Assembly (NCBI GenBank): GCA_021780225.1
Contig: JAJXZF010000069.1
Coordinates: 17,933 to 81,932, forward strand
Source: Deltaproteobacteria bacterium
Lineage (GTDB): Bacteria; Desulfobacterota; Binatia; Binatales; Binataceae
Length of the DNA: 64,000 nucleotides
Direction of reading: 5' to 3'
Shown here: positions 52,001-60,020 of the stretch, piece by piece
How the letters are laid out: each line of letters starts with the position of its first letter
Position numbering within the stretch: the first letter of the stretch is position 1
The notes under the pieces: model-generated
Told to the model about the DNA's origin: nothing
The model's input: the letters and a program-made list of their open reading frames with translations, nothing else
Databases searched by the model: none
Position numbers and translations under genes: made by a program

Positions 52001-54214
52001 ACGCCATAGTGAGTCATTCTCCGCGAGTTCCGCGAGCCCGTTGTACTCAACTGCGAGGAGTCCGCATTGTTCGAGGTTCGGTTGGGCGACGCGCCACGCC
52101 CGCGCCAGATCGGTGATCGCGCGGTATTCGAGCAGATCGATCAGCGCCGCGCGCGCATCACGCCAACCGGGACTCCCCTCAGGGGCCGGGTCGCGCATGA
52201 AGTCCTCAGCCTTAAGCGCCAACGCCTCGAAGGCTCTCGGACCCAGGTCGCCGAGCCGTAAATCGCCGTGCTGTTCGAGGGCCTTGTAAATCGCGCTTCT
52301 AAGTAGCGCGACCTGTCCGAAGTCGTTCAGGTGGCCCGCTTGCAACGACGCGTCCTGCCGATTGTCGGTGAAGCTCAGCAGCTTGCGAGCTTCCTGCTCG
52401 ACGCCACTGAGGCCAGCGATTGTCGCGCCCGCCAGGATCGTGGTCGCCGTCGAGCGACCCGTTTGCGTCAACGTCGCGAGCTTCCGAAATTCCCCGTCCC
52501 GCCGATCGTAAACCGTACGGCACCGCAGACAGATGAGCATAGGTCGCGGTTCGAACCACCCTTGCGCCGCTCCCGCTGTCTCGGTGTGGCTCACGCTGCC
52601 GTTGGGAGCGATCCACAACTTTCCTGGCCGATGCGGGGCGTAGTCATCTTTGATTTTCGGGCCGTTCTTGCGCTGGACAAACCAGGTATCGGGCAAGTCG
52701 GCATCATCGCCACTCCACATCTCATCGACTTCGAGCGCGAAATAACCGTAATCCCCCAACTCTTCATCGTCCGGGGCGTTAAGCTCCGGAGCGCGAGGCG
52801 CCAAGGTGTCGCCGTCAGCGCCCGAGTGCATTGCGGCAAGGTAGTATTCCTGACCGCATTCGCGGCAGAACGCGAGTGGAAAGAGGACGCGCTCAGCTTC
52901 TCCGTTCTTGCCGTCCGGCGCGGTGTATTGCCCTTCCATCGTGAGCAGGCGCCGGTTCGACGGTTCAATCGTCGCGAAGACACTGCTCCCCGATGACAGA
53001 AACTGATGCAGTCTGAAAGCGAAGACCGGATCGTTGCCAAGCCTTGCAACATTTCCGTCTTCCAACACCGCCCGAAGCTTCTGATCGCACGCTGCGCTCG
53101 AAAGCCCCGTCGCTCTAACGAGTTCCTCGAGTCCGTGCTTGTAGGTAATCGGGCTTTTGCGAATCAGCCGCCCGTCTGGCTGATGTACTCCGAAGGTTGT
53201 TTCGACCCACGCCGCCAGCGGATGCGTCCGGATTGCTTCCGGGTTGGCTCCCGGACGCGCCGCTTCGACAGCGACCTTGAGTTCTTGCCCGGTGGCCGGC
53301 GGCCCGACTTGCGTGATCCGCCGCAAGCTCTCATCAACAACGGCCTCCGGCGCAACAGTGACGCCGAACAGGCGGCTGCCAGCCTCCGCGATTTCCTTGC
53401 GGCGCTCATCGCGCCCGCCCTTGGTTACGATCGTCGCGGACGTGCCGGCGAACAGAATGTCCTCGGCCTTGGCGCGCTCGCGCAGCCGCCGCATCAGCAT
53501 CGCGACGTCCGCACCTTGACGCCCGCGATATACGTGTAGCTCGTCCATCACAATGAAGCGGAGCTTGCCCGTCGCCAGGCTCAGCATCGTGCGCTCCGCC
53601 GGCCGCAGCAGCATGTATTCGAGCATCACGTAATTGGTAAGCAGGATATGAGGAGGGTTGTTCTGTATCTGCTCCCGCTCTTCCTTCTTTTCCTGCCCGG
53701 TGTACCGTGCGAACCGGATCGGACAGTCCTTGCCGAACTGTTTCTGGTAGCTTTCGAGCGCCTGTTTTTGACTGTTGATCAGCGCGTTCATCGGATAGAC
53801 GATGAGCGCGCGCACCGACGCTTCCGCGGGATTGTTGCGCAGGATGTCATCGACGATCGGCAGCAGGTACGTCAGGCTTTTGCCCGAGCCGGTGCCCGTC
53901 GAGACCAGGTAGTGCCGGCGGTCCTTTGCCAGTCGGAGCGCTTCCTCCTGATGGCGATACAGCCGCAGCGATTCTCCGAAAAATCGAGCGGTCTCAGGCA
54001 AGATCACGCGCTCACGGACGAGCGAAGCGAGGTCCGCGCCAGCTTCGAACGCTGGATTAAGCTGTAGGACGGCTTCGGGCCACAGTCGTCCCCCATCGAG
54101 TTCCTTTTGCACGAAGGCATCGATCTGGTCGTCGAGAATATTGATGAAGCTGGTTACGTAGTCTCGGTACTCGCCGACGACTTGGTCCCGCAGCGGAAAA
54201 ACGTCAAACGGCAT
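49097..54214 (-). CDS. Large DEAD/DEAH helicase - DUF1998 - nuclease fusion
   Basis: This 1705-aa protein has the SF2 helicase motifs STGTGSGKS (about 105-113, Walker A), [12 protein letters not shown] (about 223-234) and TSAT, then [20 protein letters not shown] in the second RecA domain. The DUF1998 region (about 1450-1620) includes [20 protein letters not shown] with conserved Cys. The last 65 residues ([20 protein letters not shown]) resemble Vsr/DUF559-type nucleases. Helicase and DUF1998 in one protein is DruE-like (Druantia), whereas DISARM splits them as DrmA and DrmB. It is the last gene of the minus-strand operon, 33 bp after higA. Confidence 0.82.
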   Translation of the reverse strand: MPFDVFPLRDQVVGEYRDYVTSFINILDDQIDAFVQKELDGGRLWPEAVLQLNPAFEAGADLASLVRERVILPETARFFGESLRLYRHQEEALRLAKDRRHYLVSTGTGSGKSLTYLLPIVDDILRNNPAEASVRALIVYPMNALINSQKQALESYQKQFGKDCPIRFARYTGQEKKEEREQIQNNPPHILLTNYVMLEYMLLRPAERTMLSLATGKLRFIVMDELHVYRGRQGADVAMLMRRLRERAKAEDILFAGTSATIVTKGGRDERRKEIAEAGSRLFGVTVAPEAVVDESLRRITQVGPPATGQELKVAVEAARPGANPEAIRTHPLAAWVETTFGVHQPDGRLIRKSPITYKHGLEELVRATGLSSAACDQKLRAVLEDGNVARLGNDPVFAFRLHQFLSSGSSVFATIEPSNRRLLTMEGQYTAPDGKNGEAERVLFPLAFCRECGQEYYLAAMHSGADGDTLAPRAPELNAPDDEELGDYGYFALEVDEMWSGDDADLPDTWFVQRKNGPKIKDDYAPHRPGKLWIAPNGSVSHTETAGAAQGWFEPRPMLICLRCRTVYDRRDGEFRKLATLTQTGRSTATTILAGATIAGLSGVEQEARKLLSFTDNRQDASLQAGHLNDFGQVALLRSAIYKALEQHGDLRLGDLGPRAFEALALKAEDFMRDPAPEGSPGWRDARAALIDLLEYRAITDLARAWRVAQPNLEQCGLLAVEYNGLAELAENDSLWRGAPVIGEVRPERRSAVMRAFLDHLRRSLVISAAALEQDKIRSLAQRATQLLREPWIFEDGDNPRTAGLAYLSGVEPEPNDRYGIRLGQRSALARYLRYWHTWGLGRGEDLSAEQVEAVVSRLITVLRGNILTIVTRRGEERAVQINSAALRWAKGSGKAPGPDPVRARHLHLRRHDLTRRPPNVFFNRLYRERAATLVGLHAQPHTGAVGVEKRIEREENFRNGRLPVLCCTPTMELGIDIHDLYTVHLRNLPPTPANYAQRSGRAGRGGQPALILAFSSQGNAHDQYFFRGRDKMIEGSVARPRFDLANQELIEAHLHSLWLAHTSISLGRSIAEVLDFTNEALPLQADIEASLALSDTAKEAAVTAARAVAKAVGPVLTSAPWYSEKWVEEVLHASADQFNKAFDAWRELYRAATKQRDEARKRIDDPKPKPKKERDEAWRAEQDARREIELLLNRGESMEADFYPYRYLANQGFIPGYNFPRLPVRAFVRSGDSTEVIDRPRFLGLTEFGPGSFIYHEGETHRVHNAVLPATGLESRLSQAVICNNCGYIHRDNDIANSHCAFCKTELSGGNVERPQKLFNVAIVRARRRARISSEEEERRREGYYVTTHFRMTSADSQRKGTVADASGGASLLEAVIIPSAELWRINHCWKRSADRNGFVIDSKTGEWLGGDPADVGGNGAERRESVEAGIKPCVFERRNVLLLRPTRTSERSADVLTTLAYAIQRAIQVIYEVEEQEIAVELIGQGTNLSIMLWEAAEGGVGVLARMIENPDAFAELAREALRLCHYDADTGEPNRDWAKRCSAACYDCLLSFSNQLQHRLIDRRQIHNFLMELKSARLVAATRERTRDEQYAWLLERVDPVSSFEREFLKFLYEGSYRLPDRAQYRPLEDLPVQVDFFYARGGLPGVCIFVDGPHHDSAPRAERDQALRTELANQGFRVIAIGYGAPIAEQIVHQADVFDS

Positions 54215-54247
54215 CGACAGTTTCCCCTAAAATCGCAGCTTCCCCGC

Positions 54248-54577
54248 TTAAGCCGCAGAGGACGTCCGGTGAACGGGAATTCGTTCAAGTTCAGCGCCGA
54301 GTTCCCGCTCGGCGCGCCAGAGGTCGTAGGCTTGCTGCATCCGCAGCCATAATCCAGGTCCGTTGCCGCAGAAGCGTCCCAGCCGCGCGGCCATCTCCGG
54401 CGTGATTGATACCTTCTCGGCCATGATCCGATGAAGCGTCTGCCGCGTTACGCCAAGCTGCCGCGCTGCCTCGCTCACCGAGAGACCGAGCGCAGGAAGG
54501 ATGTCTTCGCGCAAGATCGCGCCGGGATGTGTCGGTCGTCGCTCCGTACCATCTTTCACCGATCGCTTGGTGATCAT
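54248..54577 (-). CDS. higA: HigA-type XRE antitoxin
   Basis: This 109-aa protein has the HigA antitoxin pattern: HPGAILREDILPALGLSVSE, AARQLGVTRQTLHRIMAEKV, SITPEMAARLGRFCGNGPGL and WLRMQQAYDLWRAE. The helix-turn-helix binds the promoter and the rest blocks the toxin. Its ATG (54,575-54,577) overlaps the stop of the SEC-C/HNH gene. The cognate HigB is not adjacent, but lies beyond that gene (55,523-55,798). Confidence 0.92.
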   Translation of the reverse strand: MITKRSVKDGTERRPTHPGAILREDILPALGLSVSEAARQLGVTRQTLHRIMAEKVSITPEMAARLGRFCGNGPGLWLRMQQAYDLWRAERELGAELERIPVHRTSSAA

Positions 54578-55497
54578 AATTGGCTTCCTATCTGAGTCGT
54601 TTCATACACAACGGTCGCACCGCCATGGGACAACCCATCATCCCAGCCGAAGTGGACCACCTTTTCACAGGAGTCGATCATGAACCTTAGACCCTGTGGT
54701 CGATACGCGTGGTCTCTGATGAAGGTTTCGCTGAGGTCCTCAGGAGGCGCGGACATGGCGAGAACGAAGCGTTCGTCATTAAGCGATATTCTCGCTCCAT
54801 AGACCCCGCCGATCTTGTTGGAGAACGAGATGAACTTAAATCCGCGCTCAATATAAGGCTTGCCGGTAACTTCGCTGTGAAAGTACAAGCCGCAACGCGG
54901 CGCAAAGAGTTCTTCACCGAAGAGGATCTTGAGCCACTCCAGAGGCGGTCTCCAATTCGACTCCCCGGTCCTTATCTCTGCGTTCCCCGAGACGACGGCA
55001 CCACAGAGCGTCTTCAGCATCCATCGCTCAATATCGTGACCGTTAAACAGGAAGAATCGATTCTGATATTTCCGAGCGCTATCGATAATTTCGTGATGGA
55101 ACTGATCGATCCGCTCAAACAGCCGTGAAGCCACGGCATCGAGTGGTGACAACGCGAGGTTATGCCTGCGGCAGAGTATTTTGCCGGTCAAACTCGGAGC
55201 CGGTACTCTACCGACAGCGCCTGAATCCTGCCACGGGAAGCCATCGATGGTGACCTTTCCGTCAATGCTAAGCAGCCTCAGCAATGCGTGACTCACGTAA
55301 TGCTCGCGAGAGATATCGGCCGAGCAGTCGGCCAAGGCGGCGGCGTAGCAACCTTTGTTCCGAATGCCCGTCTTCGGCGCGGGCGGGCACGAGACCGCCG
55401 CCATAGGTCTCAGCGCTCCGTCCACCGTCAGACAGCAACTTCGGAGCACTCTGCCGCTCTCGCAGGGGCACTTTTCATCTGGAGAAATCCGGATCAT
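54574..55497 (-). CDS. SEC-C motif and HNH-like zinc protein inserted between HigB and HigA
   Basis: This 307-aa protein has an N-terminal SEC-C motif CPCESGRVLRSCC (C10, C12, C21, C22). A second Cys/His cluster reads GCYAAALADCSADISREHYV (C50, C58, H66) and then ILCRRHNLALSPLD (C109, H112, N113). Its order Cx7C...EH...CxxHN recalls HNH-type nucleases. The C-terminal half has no recognised domain. The last bases overlap the higA ATG and its start is 25 bp after the higB stop, so it is part of the same transcript. It may be a third element of the addiction module or a captured nuclease. Confidence 0.6.
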   Translation of the reverse strand: MIRISPDEKCPCESGRVLRSCCLTVDGALRPMAAVSCPPAPKTGIRNKGCYAAALADCSADISREHYVSHALLRLLSIDGKVTIDGFPWQDSGAVGRVPAPSLTGKILCRRHNLALSPLDAVASRLFERIDQFHHEIIDSARKYQNRFFLFNGHDIERWMLKTLCGAVVSGNAEIRTGESNWRPPLEWLKILFGEELFAPRCGLYFHSEVTGKPYIERGFKFISFSNKIGGVYGARISLNDERFVLAMSAPPEDLSETFIRDHAYRPQGLRFMIDSCEKVVHFGWDDGLSHGGATVVYETTQIGSQL

Positions 55498-55522
55498 TGC
55501 CTCTCCCCGCTACGCGCGAATC

Positions 55523-55798
55523 TCAATGGTACTGCTCCAAGTCAACATGCCACGCATCTCCCTCGCGCCATTCGAACGTGATGCACCACGGGCCGTTCAC
55601 ATGAAGGCTGTAGCGTTGCGGCTTTCCCTTGAGAGGATGGAAATCAAAGCCAGGGATGTTGAGATCGCGCAGTGTCGCGGCCTGTTCCAGCGCATCGAGT
55701 CTCCTAAGCGCTCTGTTTTGAAGGTCCACCGCCACTCTTTGGCTTCTGCCTTTGCGAAACAAATCGTCAAGCCCCTTGTGGCGGAAGCTCTGTATCAC
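55523..55798 (-). CDS. higB: HigB/RelE-family toxin
   Basis: This 91-aa protein opens MIQSFRHKGLDDLFRKG and ends CITFEWREGDAWHVDLEQYH, the RelE/HigB (GraT-like) pattern. Members cleave ribosome-bound mRNA. The paired antitoxin HigA is 0.95 kb downstream, after the SEC-C/HNH gene, where normally the two genes are adjacent. The toxin and antitoxin share strand and likely one transcript. Confidence 0.92.
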   Translation of the reverse strand: MIQSFRHKGLDDLFRKGRSQRVAVDLQNRALRRLDALEQAATLRDLNIPGFDFHPLKGKPQRYSLHVNGPWCITFEWREGDAWHVDLEQYH

Positions 55799-55927
55799 CC
55801 CGCAAGCGTAACAGAAGCAGTTACAGGTGTAAACCCTTCGGCTACAGAGCGTCCATCAACTCTTTACCGAAGCGCCCGCTGGTTCGCCTGCAATCGCTGG
55901 GCGGCACCAGGATCGCCCGGCCGCCGG

Positions 55928-56163
55928 TCAACCCATCGTGCCGGTCAGGCTCCCGCCCTCGAGGCGAAGCGAGTCCAGACCAGAGCCGCTTTCGAGGGTG
56001 GGGTTTAGTTGAAGGACAGCTTCGGGCCAAACCGACCGCCCTCGTCGAGTTCCTTTTTTACGAAGGCATCGATTTGGTCATCGACGATATTGACGAAACT
56101 GGCTATGTAGTCGCGGTACTCACCCACGACCTGCTTCCATAGCGGAAATACGTCAAATAGCAT
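55928..56163 (-). pseudogene. Remnant of a helicase 5' end, homologous to the gene at 49,097-54,214
   Basis: Starting at ATG 56,163 the minus strand encodes [20 protein letters not shown], then [20 protein letters not shown] and EGGR, clearly related to the helicase opening [20 protein letters not shown]. After a one-base frameshift it continues [20 protein letters not shown], then runs into a stop at 55,928. The two copies differ at about a quarter of positions, so this is not a recent tandem copy. Together with higB, the SEC-C gene and higA it separates the 138-aa gene from the intact helicase. The stretch 55,799-55,927 holds no other feature I can support. Confidence 0.85.
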
Positions 56164-56182
56164 TTGGTGGTTCGCCGGTTCG

Positions 56183-56599
56183 TCAGCTATCGATGCGGCT
56201 TATCTTGCGCGTGACCGGTCCGTTCACGATTGTCACCAGTCGTCCTCGACCATATTGAGAATCCTTCGCTTGGCTCCAATTGGTGAATCGTGCAGCCACG
56301 ATCGCGACGTCTGGATTCCACCAGACGTCGTAGGTCGTGGCCGAAGTTCTTTGAAAGAAAACGAAGCAGTGTCCTAATCCCCCGAGAATCGGTAGCCCGT
56401 TAATCCGGCGAGTGCCATTTTGATACGTCCTAGACACAGAGCAATTGATCACTTGACCCGTGTCCACCAAGCGCACAGCGATATTCTGTCGCCCTTGGCC
56501 AAAAAATTGCGCAGCAGCGCCGAGCGGAATCTGGAGCTGCGCCTGATCGGAGCCGGTCTCCCACTCATGTCGCTCGGTTACTAGGCAAGGCATTGGCAT
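56183..56599 (-). CDS. Unrecognised 138-aa protein of the DISARM-like operon
   Basis: The protein overlaps the methyltransferase 3' end by 35 bases and has two close ATG starts (56,599, 56,593). LQIPLGAAAQFFGQGRQNIA, VRLVDTGQVINCSVSRTYQN and TTYDVWWNPDVAIVAARFTN suggest a mostly beta-stranded fold. No family is recognised. Its tight position between the methyltransferase and the helicase remnant implies a role in the same system, perhaps as a binding or inhibitor subunit. Confidence 0.6.
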   Translation of the reverse strand: MPMPCLVTERHEWETGSDQAQLQIPLGAAAQFFGQGRQNIAVRLVDTGQVINCSVSRTYQNGTRRINGLPILGGLGHCFVFFQRTSATTYDVWWNPDVAIVAARFTNWSQAKDSQYGRGRLVTIVNGPVTRKISRIDS

Positions 56600-59500
56600 C
56601 CAGATCCTCCACGCTTGACAAGTCTTCAGTCGTCAATCCTAACAACTGGCAAACGACTTCTTCTAGCTGCTGACCGAGTGCCCGAAGCTTCGGTTCCCGT
56701 TCCTGCTCGTGAGCGTGCGCCGTTGCAAAGTTAGCTCGCTGTTCGGCCAAAAGCTGAAACCTTTTTCGCATCGGTTCATCAAGCAATAGTTTTGGAATAG
56801 GAAATGCGTTGATATGCTTTATCTTTAGTTCAGCGAACACTCTTCCGACCCGCGGTTCGATCGAGCGGAAGTACCAAGTCATCAACTGAGTGTTGAGAAG
56901 CGCGCACAGTGAAACGAGATCGAGAGGAGATCCGTGTTTTGGCAACACCAAGAAGAAATTGTTGCTGAAGAAGAGACCCTCCATATCCACGCCTGCCAAG
57001 ACCGAGTCGCCTGTGCGACGAACGACTACTTTAGGTCGCGTGTGCCACTCGAGCCTCCCAACGTTGGCGTAGCGTTCACGTGTGCGCGTCGCGGGTAGTG
57101 CGCCGAGACGTATAAAATCGCCTCGCCAAGAGACTATAAAGGGTTTCATCTCAGCGCCGCTAACGACGACCTTCTGGCAAGTGTCATCAACGCGCGAGCG
57201 GACGAACAGCTCTCTGCGGATATTGCCGCTATGTACGCCTTCATGAACCTCGAAAAGTTCTGCAAGCGGCCGACTACGATCTGCTACTCTTTCCAGCAGA
57301 CGACGTTTGCCAGGGATTAGGTGAAGGTTGAAAACCTTTCGGGGATTGTTATCAAAATCTGACTGAGGAACCTCGTGCCTGAGTTCCCGCTTTTCAATGC
57401 GCGCGATAACGCTCACCATATGGGCCACGGCAGCTTCGCCTTTCACGGCCGAAAGCGTGATCGCATCAATCGTTGCCGCGCTAAAAACCTGACCCCACCA
57501 GTGGATCAGCGTAATAGCGGTGTTCCGTAGCAACAACTCACGCGTTTCCTCATAATCCTTCAAAAGAAGAATGTCCGGTAATGCTAATCCCAACGCACCG
57601 TTAGGCCCGAGCAATCGCGCGCTGAGCTCCACAAACCCTCGGAAGTGGTCGAAAATACCTTTTGTAGAGGTCAAGGTTCCGACGACGAACCTTCGCCGTC
57701 GGTCATCTTTATCTACGCCTTTTTGTCCCCAAGGCGGGTTGCCGAGAACCAAGTCGAAGCCGCGCCCCGAGAACACGTCGGGAAACTCAAGCGGCCAGTG
57801 GAAGAAGCCTTCACGCGCGGACAGCGCGTTGGCCTGCGCCAGCATGGGCGCGTAAACGCTTTTGGGGGAGTTGAGGTAGTTCCAGACCGTGTCTGTGGTC
57901 GGTACTAGCTCCCTGCCTCTGAACTCCGGCAACGAAAGCTCCGCGAAAAAAGCGGCCGTCCACAAGTCGCAGGCATTCTTCAGCATCCACCAAGCTTCGT
58001 CTCGCCGAAGCCGCTCGTATTCCCGCTCCTTGGCGGCGACCTCCTCGGGAGTTGCCTCATCGCGAAGCGCTAGCCCAGCGAACTTCTCAACCAACTCGAC
58101 GGGCGGTTTGTAAAGTCGCAGGGATGGCAGGTCCTTGCGCTGCGCGCGGTTGCGCCGCTTAAATTCGCGCGCCGCATCTTTGTCGTCACCGGTTACCGGA
58201 GTGTAAGCGCCGTCCGGAATCCCCTCGTGTAACACCTTGAAATCGAAGACGCCCACGAGACTGTCGCCGCATCGCACGTGCGCGTCGAGAAAGCTAAGCG
58301 GTTGACCGGCATTGAGGCCCTCGATCCAGAGTGCGACCTTACACAGGTCAACGGCGAGAGGGTTCTTGTCCACAGCATAAATGCACTGCCGGACAACGGC
58401 TCGCACCGCACGGCGATAGGCATCTCGTGGTGGCTCCTCCTCCTCGCTTTTGATCTTCGCCAATTCACGTCCGAGCCGGCGGGCAGCGGCGAGGAGAAAA
58501 TGGCCGGAGCCACAGGCCGGGTCGATCACTCGAAGGGATAGCAGCGCTGCTTCCTTCTCCTCTTTTGTTTTTGCACCCGCCAAGCGTCCGGCCATCAGCG
58601 GCTCAAGCGCGCTCTTGATAAGTTCGCCGACCAACTCGGGCGGCGTGTAGTAGGAGCCGGTCGCCCGACGTTCGCTCCCCGCGACCAGGTCGAAATGCGG
58701 CGGCGAGACCGAAAGCTCAGGATGGTAATCGAGCAGGCTTTCGTAAACCGAGCCCAATTCCTCTACGTCGAGTCCCGCGTAATTGACACGTCTTCTCACC
58801 CCGCCATCGACGAAGGTCGAAAGCGAATGAATCGCGCGCAGCAATTCATCGTTGCGGCAGAAAGCACTCTCGATATGCTCGCATACGCGCGGCCCGAACA
58901 GCTCACCATTGAGTGCAGCGATCCCCAGCATCCGGGCGATCCTGTCGTCGCGCAGGATGACAAAGGCCCGTTTGAGACCCTCCCACAGGTCGATCTCGGC
59001 ATCGTCTCCGATGTAGCGCTCGGCGCGATTGCGAAGCCGAGCCACTCCGTAATGCTCGCTGAAGATCGTCCGGCGGGTCTCATTCTCGCGCGTCTCGGGG
59101 AACATCAGGCGGCGCTCTTCCGCGACCATCAGGAAAAGCAGCCGATAGATGAGCCGCAGAAGCTCGCGGTAGTAATCGGAGGCCGAAAGCCGCTTGGAGG
59201 CGATCGCCTCGCGCAACGACTGGCTCTTTTCGTGCACGAGTAGCGCGTTGCCGAGCCGCTTGATTGCGGCTTCCACGCCGTCCCGCAGCCGCTCACGTAC
59301 CCGCCCGCCTTCGTCGATTCCGCGCTGATACCACCGTTCAAGTATGCAGTCGGCCGCGTCGCCGGCACTTTTCGGAAGGCGCGTACGATGAAGAACCAAG
59401 TACAGGAGTGCGAACTCGCTGTACACGTTCGACTCCATCATGCCCGCGAGATCGAATTCGAGATAAGCGGCCTTGGCTAGCCGCTCGTTGCGGCGCAGCA

Positions 59501-60020
59501 GCCGGATGCTCTTGCCGTTGGTGACGATTCCCCACAGCGAGTCCGAGCGGTTGAGGAATTCCTGTACCGAGGCGTGGGGGCTTCGGCGATGCTCGCCACG
59601 GCGATCAAGGTCATCGTCGAACCCGACGATATGCACCGGGGGTGCGGTCGGGTCTTCACCCGCTCGGTGAGAAATCAGAAAGCGTTCGTTACCAGCTTCG
59701 ACGGCGGCCGGCTGGCGCACGAGGACATAGCCGCGCCGCAAGTAATCAAGGCGTTCGAGCAGCGGATTGATCCATCCCTCGCGCGTGGCCGTGGTCACTG
59801 ATTGACCCGTCTCCTTCGCCCTTTGACAGCGCCGCTGGAAAGCCTTCCATTCGGTCTGGGCGTAAGAGTAGGCGTCCTGAAGTTCGTCGGTTAGCCGCCG
59901 ATTGCCGAGACCGAAATCGCCCGCGCGCAGCCCCGCAAGGTTGGCGTCGCCCGTAGCGATTCGGTCGAGCAGGTCTGAAGGAAAAAAGCCGCCTTCGAGG
60001 TTTACAGTCGCGTAAATCAT
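56565..60020 (-). CDS. N6-adenine DNA methyltransferase (DrmMI / Eco57I-like)
   Basis: This 1151-aa protein starts at ATG 60,020 (MIYATVNLEGGFFPSDLLDR), overlapping the DrmD-like stop (ATGA). An in-frame start at 60,056 is longer. VIDPACGSGHFLL (about 500) binds SAM and LVLGNPPWGQKG (about 760) is the adenine-specific NPPW motif. The N-terminal half has the PglX/Eco57I-type helical region (SLWGIVTNGKSIRLLRRNER). No restriction domain is clear. In a class 1 DISARM-like setting it would mark host DNA as self. Confidence 0.87.
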   Translation of the reverse strand: MIYATVNLEGGFFPSDLLDRIATGDANLAGLRAGDFGLGNRRLTDELQDAYSYAQTEWKAFQRRCQRAKETGQSVTTATREGWINPLLERLDYLRRGYVLVRQPAAVEAGNERFLISHRAGEDPTAPPVHIVGFDDDLDRRGEHRRSPHASVQEFLNRSDSLWGIVTNGKSIRLLRRNERLAKAAYLEFDLAGMMESNVYSEFALLYLVLHRTRLPKSAGDAADCILERWYQRGIDEGGRVRERLRDGVEAAIKRLGNALLVHEKSQSLREAIASKRLSASDYYRELLRLIYRLLFLMVAEERRLMFPETRENETRRTIFSEHYGVARLRNRAERYIGDDAEIDLWEGLKRAFVILRDDRIARMLGIAALNGELFGPRVCEHIESAFCRNDELLRAIHSLSTFVDGGVRRRVNYAGLDVEELGSVYESLLDYHPELSVSPPHFDLVAGSERRATGSYYTPPELVGELIKSALEPLMAGRLAGAKTKEEKEAALLSLRVIDPACGSGHFLLAAARRLGRELAKIKSEEEEPPRDAYRRAVRAVVRQCIYAVDKNPLAVDLCKVALWIEGLNAGQPLSFLDAHVRCGDSLVGVFDFKVLHEGIPDGAYTPVTGDDKDAAREFKRRNRAQRKDLPSLRLYKPPVELVEKFAGLALRDEATPEEVAAKEREYERLRRDEAWWMLKNACDLWTAAFFAELSLPEFRGRELVPTTDTVWNYLNSPKSVYAPMLAQANALSAREGFFHWPLEFPDVFSGRGFDLVLGNPPWGQKGVDKDDRRRRFVVGTLTSTKGIFDHFRGFVELSARLLGPNGALGLALPDILLLKDYEETRELLLRNTAITLIHWWGQVFSAATIDAITLSAVKGEAAVAHMVSVIARIEKRELRHEVPQSDFDNNPRKVFNLHLIPGKRRLLERVADRSRPLAELFEVHEGVHSGNIRRELFVRSRVDDTCQKVVVSGAEMKPFIVSWRGDFIRLGALPATRTRERYANVGRLEWHTRPKVVVRRTGDSVLAGVDMEGLFFSNNFFLVLPKHGSPLDLVSLCALLNTQLMTWYFRSIEPRVGRVFAELKIKHINAFPIPKLLLDEPMRKRFQLLAEQRANFATAHAHEQEREPKLRALGQQLEEVVCQLLGLTTEDLSSVEDLDANALPSNRAT

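Noticed and set aside
55355..56008. 217-aa plus-strand frame over higB
   Set aside because: Antisense of higB and of the helicase remnant; no recognisable pattern.
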